A stretch of DNA of 64,000 nt from an uncultured Paraprevotella sp. Its GTDB lineage: Bacteria > Bacteroidota > Bacteroidia > Bacteroidales > Bacteroidaceae. Below the pieces are notes generated by a model. It had not been told where the DNA came from. It saw only the letters and a program-made list of their open reading frames with translations, and ran no database searches. This document shows positions 1 to 10,769 of this stretch, piece after piece. Location: the NCBI GenBank assembly GCA_944319925.1, contig CALUFQ010000013.1, forward strand, positions 1-64,000. The letters are read 5' to 3'. Numbering within the stretch: position 1 is the first letter of the stretch; each line of letters starts with the position of its first letter. Position numbers and translations under genes: made by a program.

Positions 1-11
1 CTTTTACGGAT

Positions 12-127
12 TATCTTTGACTTATTCATTTCTTTTTCGTACTTTAGCCGATGAAATATATCAGCTGTATATTTTATTGTAAGCATCTCTTTTATGTCTC
101 GACAACATAAAGATGCTTACTTTTTTT
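12..127 (+). promoter_or_regulatory. Possible short transcript: -7 box followed by terminator
   Basis: A Bacteroidetes-type -7 box, TATCTTTG, lies at 12-19, and a strong hairpin terminator ends at 127. Together they would define a transcript of about 100 nt starting near 26. The only open frame inside it starts at 51 and gives 19 residues. The -33 element would fall outside the window, so the promoter cannot be fully judged. A frame open from base 1 also stops at 54, so the terminator may instead end an upstream gene. Confidence 0.3.
79..127 (+). terminator. Rho-independent terminator
   Basis: GTAAGCATC at 79 pairs with GATGCTTAC ending at 120. The inner arms TTTATGT and ACATAAA extend the stem, and a run of seven T follows at 121-127. 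It would end rightward transcription entering from the left edge or from the short unit at 12. Confidence 0.75.
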
Positions 128-535
128 GTTTTGCACAAAATTATGCCGCGCAAAGTATAAATGCGTAAGATTTGTTTTAGAGAAATTGGATGATAAAACT
201 ATAAAAGTTCCCCAATCTTGTGTACAACTAACACAGTTTTGATACCTCTATAAGTCCCTGTAGGCGATTTCAATCCTTGTCTTTGATGGGCATAACGGAT
301 GATGCCGGACAGCCCGAATGCGCGGAAGCCTTGCGGAAGGCTGGGCATGTGTACGTATCCCGGGCAATGGGGCACGACGGAAGGGACACTGACCGCCACT
401 GACGGCACGAAACCAGACGTTAGCCGACGGCGGCTGGCAACCCTTGGAAGGGGCGCAGGCCGCGAAGGGACTTTATCTGCCGGCCGTGCGCTACGGATAA
501 ACCGTCAGACCGTGAAGTTCATGGCGCAATAATGA
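128..535. other. Gene-poor stretch, possible decayed 3' end of a gene
   Basis: No intact gene is recognised. Short plus-strand frames read protein-like phrases: one ends in GLYLPAVRYG just before a stop near 500, another runs 299-532 and ends in KFMAQ. They lie in different frames and a terminator-like hairpin follows at once, which would fit a frameshifted gene end. The GLYLPA phrase weakly resembles the C-terminal repeats of FISUMP-type surface proteins. That is only a resemblance. Confidence 0.2.
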
Positions 536-590
536 CACAGCCTTAAACTTGGGGATTTTACCCCCTCCAAGTTTAAGGGCTGTGCTCCTT
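536..590 (+). terminator. Hairpin, probable terminator
   Basis: CCTTAAACTTGG at 541-552 pairs with CCAAGTTTAAGG at 567-578. CACAG at 536 and CTGTG ending at 584 can extend the stem, and CTCCTTTTT follows. It sits just after the frame ending at 532, so it probably once ended a rightward gene there. Confidence 0.5.
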
Positions 591-854
591 TTTCGGGCTA
601 TTTGCCGTCTTTTTCCGCGCATAAACATCCGTGCAAATGGTTTGCGAAAAGCCATTTGTGCTTCCACGTCCTCCATGTTGCTGCGCCCGGCTTTCTTTTT
701 GCTCGGCAAAAAGAAAGTATCGGAGGGCAAAAGATGACAATCCGTCAGACGCATGTCGTGCGAGACTGCGATATTTCCGTCATTCCGACCATTTCCCGAG
801 AATAGACGATTCTCGCAGGAAAATCCGACATGTTGTGAAGAGAGATGTTTTGAA

Positions 855-957
855 AAACTGTTTTGAATTTATCGTGCGATGGTTGGGGATGAGCTTTCAA
901 GAAGTGGCTTTTGCTTCCGGGATGAGAGAGATGGCGCGCTATCTGTCGAAGCATAGA
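855..957 (+). repeat. Dispersed repeat family A, copy 1 (partial)
   Basis: It begins AAACTGTTTTGAATTT at 855-870 and continues through ATCGTGCGATGGTTGGGGAT to a GCGCGCTATCTGTC segment near 945. Its reverse complement matches the right half of the element at 5929-6123 over about 100 bp, including the GATAGC, GGAAGC and CTCATCCC blocks. It lies in intergenic DNA upstream of the HTCS gene. Frames crossing it are not credible genes. Confidence 0.7.
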
Positions 958-1069
958 AAGTAAAAACAACCGGAAAATCTCCCAAGACAATGTGCTATCT
1001 GGAAAAATCTGCCGACATTGCAGCAAACGGACAAGACTGCATTATCCGGATTCCGGATTTGTTTCTAAA

Positions 1070-1127
1070 CATCCCATATTTTGGCTCATAACATCCCATT
1101 CCCATTGTGTGTCATTCGCTATTTTTG
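1070..1127 (+). promoter_or_regulatory. HTCS promoter with paired CATCCCAT sites
   Basis: The -7 box TATTTTTG lies at 1120-1127. CATCCCAT occurs at 1070-1077 and again at 1092-1099, 22 bp apart, and the second copy extends to CATCCCATTCCCA (1092-1104). The second copy starts 28 bp before the -7 box. The ECF sigma gene at 5309 has the same extended site at the same distance from its own -7 box. Direct repeats two helical turns apart fit an AraC-type regulator, so autoregulation by the HTCS is a reasonable inference. Confidence 0.55.
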
Positions 1128-1132
1128 CACAA

Positions 1133-4100
1133 ATGAATATCATGCACGACACAAAACATATAGTTCAGAATCTCATCTTGTTCCTTTGTCTTTGGCTCTC
1201 ATTCCACGCCATTTGCGCACAAGGGCAACAGTACAAGTTCCGGCTGATAGACGCTTCCGCCGGACTTTCAGACAGTCAAATTCGCAGCCTGACCATGACG
1301 CAGGAAGGATGCCTGGCCATCAAGACCGGCTTCGTCCTGAACATTTATGACGGTGCCTCTTTCACACACTTTCCCTACGACAAAAAGCGCAAATACACAT
1401 GGGGATACGACCGTCCTCCAAAAGAATATTACGACAATGAAGGCCGGATGTGGCTCAAAGATCCGGGGTACCTTCTTCTCCTTGACTTGGAAACCGGGCA
1501 ATACAATTACAACATACCCGAAATCTTGGCAGGAATGGGTGTCAAGGAACGGCTGGAAAACTTGTTCGTGGACGAATGCAAAAACTTCTGGTTCGTCACG
1601 GCCACCCATACACTTTTGTTTTACGACATCGAATCCGGACAACTCCAAACCGTGGAACGGGGAGACAGCCCGTTTGCCCGGAAACACGGAGTCCCCATTG
1701 AAATGGGGCAATACAAGAACTTGTGCTGGATGATCTATGAAAGCGGGCTTATCCGCTGCTGGGATTACACATCGCGCGAATTCGTGTCGCAAGAATCACG
1801 TTTCATAGGCATCATCAGCCGTCACACCGACCGGATATGCCTGCACCCCGACCGTGAAGGAAACTTTTGGCTGATGTATAACAATGGCATTTTCTTCTAC
1901 CACCGCATGGAGCACACATGGAAAGAAGCATGCCGCATCTCGGGGCTGTCCAACTTCTTCACCTGCATGGACATTGACACGGACGGCAACGTTTGGGCGG
2001 GCACCTCGAAATCAGGGCTAAGGATCATTGACGGGCGCACGTTCGCCGTGTCCCGCGTTCCCGCCTTGGAATTGACGCGCGGCGGAATCTTGCAGAACGA
2101 TATTTCCGCCATATATGCCGACCGCGACGGGGGAATCTGGGTGGGTACCCTCTTCCTCGGGCTTTGCTACTATCACCCTGCCATGCAAAAATTCGCCCTC
2201 GGCCACACCCAAGGCAAAAATGAGGTCATCACCAACGAAAACATCCGGTGTTTTCTAGAAGAAAGCGACGGGTCGGTGCTCGTCGGAGGAAGCACGGGCG
2301 TTTTCCGTTATCAGCCGATTGACGGCAAAACCGAAAGAGTGCTCCGCATAGAACCCAATGATATTTGCCTGTGCCTGTACAAAGACCGGAAAGGAGACCT
2401 GTGGGCCGGCACATTCCTGCACGGCTTCTACCGCCTAAGCCACGGGGATGTCGAAAACCTCATGCGCTCCACCACAAACTTGGAACAAGAACCCAACCAA
2501 AACGTGTCAAGAAGCTTGTTCGAAGACAGGCACGGACGATTTTATGCCAGCGTGTCCGAAGGCGTAGGGCATTTCGACCCGCGCACGGGGAAAATAGCCG
2601 GGATGCTCTCTGAAAAGCATCCCGAGGCTGCCCGCCACAAGGTGGTGCATGCCCTCCATCCGTTGGACGGGCATACGTTTGCCGCCCTTGGTAACAGCGG
2701 CATCTTTTATTACAACACCGAAAAAGACAGCCTGTGGACACCGCAGATGCTCAAAGGATGGGATGCGGCGGACACCAAATATTTTTGTATGCTCAAAGCC
2801 AAGGACGGGACAGAATGGTTCGGAACGGAAGACGGCATCCTGGTCGTGGACACCAAACGTGCCACGCGCATTTGTTTGACTGAAGCCGACGGATTGCCTA
2901 ACAATGCCGTTACGGCACTGCAAGAATCCGGAGACGGTGCCGTATGGGCCGCCACGTTGAACGGGCTTTGCAAAATCACGCGTGGAAACGGCGGGAATGG
3001 TTTTTCCATTGTCGGTTATGGTGTGGAAGACGGGTTGCAAAGCGGGAAATTCTATGAAAATGCGTCAATAAAAACTTCGGAAGGACTGCTGTTTTTCGGC
3101 GGAGCGCATGGCTTCAACTACTTCAATCCCGCCGACATCCGCTACGACAAAAGCGACAAACGCCCGGTTTTCACCGGATTCCGCCTGTTCAACACGCCGC
3201 TCGCGCCGGGAATGGCATACGCCGGACGCGTCATCTTGTCCCAATCAATCAACCGCACCCGGGAAATCAAGCTCCGCCACGATGAAAATTTTGTCACGAT
3301 AGAGTTCTCCGGGCTGAATTTTGTCAATCCCAAGCACTCTTACTACCGCTACCACTTGGAACCTTACGACAAGGAATGGATTGAAACTTCCGCAAACGGC
3401 ATGGCAAAGGCCACCTACACCGGGTTGGCCCCCGGGCGATATACTTTCACGGCATACACGGCCAACGGCGACAAGGCTTGGGGCACGATGCCGGCCAAGT
3501 TGTCCTTCGTCATCGCCCCGCCATTTTGGAAAACGCCATGGGCCATAGCCGTATATTTGTTGTCCGCTGCATGCCTTGCCGTTTACGCATCCCGCATATG
3601 GAAAAAGCGGTCGCGAGCCAAGGCCAGGCATGAACAAGAAACACAAGAGCGGGAACAACGGGAAAAACTCGACCAAATGAAATTCCGCTTTTTCACGAAT
3701 GTCAGCCATGAGTTCCGTACGCCCTTGAGCCTTATCCTCACCCCGCTCGACACATTGATGCACGATGACGGGTATCCCGGATTAGGGGAAAAACTGCGCC
3801 CCATATACCAAAACGCGAGGCGGCTTCTTGAATTGGTCAACCAGTTGCTCGACTTCCGCAAATTGGAAATGAAAGGAGAAACGCTTTTGTTGAAGATGGA
3901 AGACATTGTGATGTTTACCGGGGGAACGACACGGCAATTCGAAGAATTGGCTCAAAAGAAGAACATCAGCCTGGATTTTGAATCCGAAACAGACCGTCTT
4001 TTCATGTATTTCGATGCAGAAAAGACCTACAAAATCATCTGCAACCTGCTTTCAAACGCCATTAAATTCACGCCCGGTTACGGTCAAATCTGCGTGAGCG

Positions 4101-5215
4101 TGTCAAAAGAAGAAAACGGCGGGCACGAATTTGCCCTCATCAAAGTGGAAGACAACGGTCGGGGCATCGCCCCGAAAGACCTGCCCCACGTGTTCGACCG
4201 CTTTTTCCAAGTTCACAATGAAGAATACGCCTTGGGGCAAGGCAGTGGCATCGGGCTGCATTTGGTAAAAGAATATTGCCGGATGCAAAACGGATGCGTG
4301 ACGGTAGAAAGCCGATGGGGCGAAGGCACGGTGTTTACCGTCTCCATCCCCACAAACCTCCGACCTCATGAAGAAGAGACAGGCAAACCGGAAAAAACGG
4401 ATTTGACAATGGAAAGCATCAAGGGGGACCGGCAGGAAAAATCCGCCACCGGACAACGGAAAAAAATCCTTCTTGTGGAAGACAATGACGATTTCCGCCA
4501 TTTTCTTGCCCAAGAGTTGTCCAAGCACTTCCAAGTCTTGGAAGCGCGCGACGGGATTGAAGCCGGCGAATCCGTCGCGCAGGATTTCCCCGACTTGGTC
4601 GTCTCCGATTTGATGATGCCCCGCATGGACGGCATCGGGCTGTGCCGCCAACTGAAAAAGAACATACAGACCTCTCATGTTCCCTTCATCCTTCTGACCG
4701 CGAAAAAATCCGATGAAGCCAGGATGGAAAGTTACGAGGCCGGGGCGGATTCCTACATATCCAAACCGTTCAACATGGACTTACTGCTCATTCGCATACG
4801 CCAACTCATCGAGGGGCAGAAGAAACGGCAACAGTTGTTCCGCCGTTCGGTACAGGTATCTTTTGATGCCGTCACCACAACGACTTTGGACGAGAAATTG
4901 CTGGAAAAAGCCTTGGAGTCGGTGAAACGGAACATTGACAACACGGAATATTCTGTAAGCACCCTGTGCGGCGACGTGGGAATGAGCAAGACACAGCTGA
5001 ACCGCAAGCTGCAATCCATTACGGGGCTTACGCCATTGCAGTTCATCCGCTCCGTCAGACTGAAAAAAGCGGCTCAGTTGCTGTTGTCCACAGATTGCAG
5101 CATCAGCGAGGCCGCCGACCTGGCCGGTTTCAATTCCATCAAGTACTTTAACATCCATTTTAAGGAAGTGTTCGGCATGACACCGACACGCTTCCGGGAA
5201 ACACAAAAAGGCTGA
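1133..5215 (+). CDS. Hybrid two-component system protein (HTCS)
   Basis: One polypeptide of about 1360 residues carries sensor, kinase, receiver and DNA-binding output. After a signal peptide or first membrane segment (NLILFLCLWLSFHAICAQ) come about 700 residues of two-component propeller repeats (motifs such as GGIWVGT and DGNVWAGT), then a Y_Y_Y domain at about 735-795 and a membrane helix near 802-822. The HisKA box NVSHEFRTPL follows (His859). The ATPase has N and G boxes (LLSNAIKF, DNGRGI, GSGIGLHL). The receiver Asp1159 sits in VVSDLMMPRMDG, and a C-terminal AraC HTH ends the protein. Such proteins sense glycan oligosaccharides in the periplasm and switch on glycan-use genes; the GH2 gene nearby is a candidate target. 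Start is ATG 1133 or 1142. The frame is open further upstream, but the promoter argues against earlier starts. Confidence 0.95.
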   Translation: MNIMHDTKHIVQNLILFLCLWLSFHAICAQGQQYKFRLIDASAGLSDSQIRSLTMTQEGCLAIKTGFVLNIYDGASFTHFPYDKKRKYTWGYDRPPKEYYDNEGRMWLKDPGYLLLLDLETGQYNYNIPEILAGMGVKERLENLFVDECKNFWFVTATHTLLFYDIESGQLQTVERGDSPFARKHGVPIEMGQYKNLCWMIYESGLIRCWDYTSREFVSQESRFIGIISRHTDRICLHPDREGNFWLMYNNGIFFYHRMEHTWKEACRISGLSNFFTCMDIDTDGNVWAGTSKSGLRIIDGRTFAVSRVPALELTRGGILQNDISAIYADRDGGIWVGTLFLGLCYYHPAMQKFALGHTQGKNEVITNENIRCFLEESDGSVLVGGSTGVFRYQPIDGKTERVLRIEPNDICLCLYKDRKGDLWAGTFLHGFYRLSHGDVENLMRSTTNLEQEPNQNVSRSLFEDRHGRFYASVSEGVGHFDPRTGKIAGMLSEKHPEAARHKVVHALHPLDGHTFAALGNSGIFYYNTEKDSLWTPQMLKGWDAADTKYFCMLKAKDGTEWFGTEDGILVVDTKRATRICLTEADGLPNNAVTALQESGDGAVWAATLNGLCKITRGNGGNGFSIVGYGVEDGLQSGKFYENASIKTSEGLLFFGGAHGFNYFNPADIRYDKSDKRPVFTGFRLFNTPLAPGMAYAGRVILSQSINRTREIKLRHDENFVTIEFSGLNFVNPKHSYYRYHLEPYDKEWIETSANGMAKATYTGLAPGRYTFTAYTANGDKAWGTMPAKLSFVIAPPFWKTPWAIAVYLLSAACLAVYASRIWKKRSRAKARHEQETQEREQREKLDQMKFRFFTNVSHEFRTPLSLILTPLDTLMHDDGYPGLGEKLRPIYQNARRLLELVNQLLDFRKLEMKGETLLLKMEDIVMFTGGTTRQFEELAQKKNISLDFESETDRLFMYFDAEKTYKIICNLLSNAIKFTPGYGQICVSVSKEENGGHEFALIKVEDNGRGIAPKDLPHVFDRFFQVHNEEYALGQGSGIGLHLVKEYCRMQNGCVTVESRWGEGTVFTVSIPTNLRPHEEETGKPEKTDLTMESIKGDRQEKSATGQRKKILLVEDNDDFRHFLAQELSKHFQVLEARDGIEAGESVAQDFPDLVVSDLMMPRMDGIGLCRQLKKNIQTSHVPFILLTAKKSDEARMESYEAGADSYISKPFNMDLLLIRIRQLIEGQKKRQQLFRRSVQVSFDAVTTTTLDEKLLEKALESVKRNIDNTEYSVSTLCGDVGMSKTQLNRKLQSITGLTPLQFIRSVRLKKAAQLLLSTDCSISEAADLAGFNSIKYFNIHFKEVFGMTPTRFRETQKG

Positions 5216-5218
5216 AAA

Positions 5219-5276
5219 CATCCTGCCATCCCGTCCAAACCATCCCATTCCCACACTGCAAACCCGGTTAACTTTG
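5219..5276 (+). promoter_or_regulatory. ECF sigma promoter sharing the HTCS promoter repeats
   Basis: The -7 box TAACTTTG is at 5269-5276. CATCCCATTCCCA at 5241-5253 is identical to 1092-1104, and the distance to the -7 box is the same (28 bp start to start). A degenerate copy, CATCCTGC, lies 22 bp upstream at 5219-5226, and a third CATCCC starts at 5227. The first copy overlaps the last bases after the HTCS stop, so this regulatory region fills the gap between the two genes. Confidence 0.5.
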
Positions 5277-5308
5277 CGGAAAAAGGAAAAACTACGAGAG
5301 ACAAGACC

Positions 5309-5824
5309 ATGGAAACGAAAACAGACAAGGCATTCCACGAATGCTACCGCCGCCGCGATGTCTTACGGACGTATATCGCTTCACGCACACACAATTGGGA
5401 TGAAGCTGAAGACCTGACACATGACGTGTTCGAAAAATTATGGAAGAACAGGGAATCCATACTACCCGAAGCCATGGAAGCATGGGTGTACCGCACGGCC
5501 CGTAACTTGGTCATTGATGTCGTGCGCACACGCATGGTGCGCGAAAAGGCCGCAGCAGGATGTTGCGACATGTCGGAAACTTCCCCAGAAACACCGGAAC
5601 GGGATCTGGCATTCCAGGAACTGCGGGACTTGCACATGCGCTTAATCAATGTCCTCCCCCCGAAACGCCGCGCGGTGTATTGCCTTTCATTCTTCGAAGG
5701 GCGAGACACCGTGCATATCGCCCGCGCCATGTCCGTGGCGGCTTCTACTGTGGAACGGCAACTTCTCACGGCCCGGAAAACCATCCGCACCGCGTTGGCG
5801 GAAAGCTACCAGAAATACGGGTAA
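5309..5824 (+). CDS. ECF-family RNA polymerase sigma factor
   Basis: This 171-residue protein has the two ECF domains. Region 2 (residues about 10-80) has the core-binding and -10 recognition motif DEAEDLTHDVFEKLW and WVYRTARNLVID. Region 4 (about 110-165) contains LPPKRRAVYCLSFFEG and a helix-turn-helix ending STVERQLLTARKTI. It would direct RNA polymerase to an alternative promoter set. In Bacteroidetes such sigma factors usually sit beside a FecR-type anti-sigma gene and a SusC/D pair. None is present here: the next gene points the other way. Its promoter carries the same repeats as the HTCS promoter, so the two are probably co-regulated. Confidence 0.9.
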   Translation: METKTDKAFHECYRRRDVLRTYIASRTHNWDEAEDLTHDVFEKLWKNRESILPEAMEAWVYRTARNLVIDVVRTRMVREKAAAGCCDMSETSPETPERDLAFQELRDLHMRLINVLPPKRRAVYCLSFFEGRDTVHIARAMSVAASTVERQLLTARKTIRTALAESYQKYG

Positions 5825-5855
5825 CCGCACGGCCTTGTCCTGCACAACCGGAAAA

Positions 5856-5896
5856 CGCGCCGGATTGCGGATTCTTCCGAAACACAATCCGGCGCG
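5856..5896 (-). terminator. Perfect inverted repeat, likely terminator for the GH2 gene
   Basis: CGCGCCGGATTG at 5856-5867 pairs perfectly with CAATCCGGCGCG at 5885-5896. On the minus strand the stem is followed by TTTT, so it fits leftward transcription coming from the GH2 gene better than rightward transcription from the sigma gene. Confidence 0.45.
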
Positions 5897-5928
5897 TGAA
5901 ACGTCATTTCCATCCGGTTGGCAATCTT

Positions 5929-6123
5929 AGAAACTGTTTTGAATTTCTACAAAAAGTTTTTTCTTCTCTTAATGTACTCGTTTTCGTGTGTGCTTTGGGC
6001 GATTTTCCGGCCAATTTTGCTTCTGTTCTTCGTCAGATAGCTCGCTATCTTCCTCATCACGGAAGCGAAACTGACTCGAAGACTCATCCCAAATCATCAC
6101 ACGATAAATTCAAAACAGTTTCT
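5929..6123. repeat. Dispersed repeat family A, copy 2 with perfect terminal inverted repeats
   Basis: A 195-bp element bounded by perfect 18-bp inverted ends: AGAAACTGTTTTGAATTT at 5929-5946 and its complement at 6106-6123. It codes for nothing credible. The inner right half (GATAGCTCGCTATC, GGAAGCGAAACTGACTCG, CTCATCCC) is shared with the copies near 855 and 58366. No clear target duplication flanks it. It lies between convergent genes, a place tolerant of insertions. Confidence 0.75.
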
Positions 6124-6136
6124 TAATCCATCCGCG

Positions 6137-9585
<3,449 letters not shown>

Positions 9586-10737
9586 TTAAGGCAACGCCTG
9601 GTAATAATAGTACCACCAATAGGTGTGGCCATACATGCGGCGGCATTGGTTGGCGCGTTCCACCGGGTCGGAGAACTGCGCCTCATAACTGGCGAAATCA
9701 TCCATGTTGGCACCCACTGCATCATCTTTGTAAATCAAAGCCGGCGACGTGTGCAAACGGTTGTAGAGCACCAACGCCTCTTTGTAATGCAATGGCAGAT
9801 TGCCGTCCACGGGATAGAAACGAGGAAGCGCGGCGACAAAATCGTCCAACCGCTTGTCCAGCAGCAAGGCACACAACAAGTAATCGCCGACGGCCTGCGT
9901 AGCGGATGGCAAGCGCGACAAGACTTCGAGAAACTCATCGGCGCCGTCTAATCCCTTGCCGGGTTTCCCGCCCAGGTGGACATACAGCGAATCAGTCCAC
10001 TGATGCACATATATCGTGTCTGAAAGCGCGGGGATAAGCCCTTCACTTCCGTAATATTGAGGGTATTCAAACAACCGCCCGCCCATTGTCCTCATACGGC
10101 TAAGCGCAAAAGCCCGCATGGCCGTCAGGCTGCGATCGGCATGCAGCGAATTGCGCCCCACTTCCAATGCTTCCTCGTCCCGGCCTTCCGCGATGAGACG
10201 TTCCGCCTGCAAGCGGTAATGGCAGACATCGTCGGTGCAAGCCACACTGCCAGTCATGGCAAACGACAGGAAAAAGAGAAGGAAATTCGGCCATAAATAG
10301 GAAAAAGCGAAAGTCCGCCCGCTTTTCATGTCCGGAAAATGCTTCACTACCCATACCAATAAGACATAAAGCGCGGCGCAAACGCCAACGAGCCACCAAT
10401 TCACAGCCCATTTCACGCCTCCTTCCCCGGCAGGGACAACAGATGTAATCAAGCCCAACACGAGGCAAGAAGGGAAATAGCCCAACGCGTAGAAACGCAT
10501 GGGAAAATCAAGGAGTTTATGACACAACCCTTGCAAAAGCAACAACATGGCAGTGAGCACGACCGTTCCCCACACTGGCGAATAAACTGTCTTCCCGCCA
10601 GAAAGGACATGTTGTGCCGTGGCAAGCAAATCCGCTTGCATGTAATAAAGGTATAATACGGAGAAAATGGCAAAAAGAAAACCGCACACCCATGAAATGA
10701 TGTGCCCGGTTTTCTTTTTCGATGTTGACTTATACAT
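9586..10737 (-). CDS. Polytopic membrane protein with C-terminal soluble half (DUF6057-like)
   Basis: The first 200 residues of this 383-residue protein hold about six hydrophobic helices (e.g. ISWVCGFLFAIFSVLYLYY, VVLTAMLLLLQGL, WLVGVCAALYVLLVWV, FLLFFLSFAMTG). The rest is a soluble helical region reminiscent of TPR folds (AERLIAEGRDEEALEVGR, YLLCALLLDKRLDDFVAAL). It looks like the DUF6057 family of Bacteroidetes membrane proteins of unknown function; that assignment is from memory. It is the last gene of the leftward operon, 32 bp after glgB, which gives no firm clue to its role. The protein ends in an aromatic run, WWYYYY. Confidence 0.75.
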   Translation of the reverse strand: MYKSTSKKKTGHIISWVCGFLFAIFSVLYLYYMQADLLATAQHVLSGGKTVYSPVWGTVVLTAMLLLLQGLCHKLLDFPMRFYALGYFPSCLVLGLITSVVPAGEGGVKWAVNWWLVGVCAALYVLLVWVVKHFPDMKSGRTFAFSYLWPNFLLFFLSFAMTGSVACTDDVCHYRLQAERLIAEGRDEEALEVGRNSLHADRSLTAMRAFALSRMRTMGGRLFEYPQYYGSEGLIPALSDTIYVHQWTDSLYVHLGGKPGKGLDGADEFLEVLSRLPSATQAVGDYLLCALLLDKRLDDFVAALPRFYPVDGNLPLHYKEALVLYNRLHTSPALIYKDDAVGANMDDFASYEAQFSDPVERANQCRRMYGHTYWWYYYYQALP

Positions 10738-10769
10738 TTTTATCTAATGATTCAAATAAACAATGTGGA

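Noticed and set aside
268..290. ATTTCAATCCTTG, resembling ends of some CRISPR repeats
   Set aside because: It occurs once only, with no second copy at spacer distance.
299..532. 77-codon plus-strand frame
   Set aside because: It shifts composition along its length and has no recognisable product; treated as possible gene debris instead of a gene.
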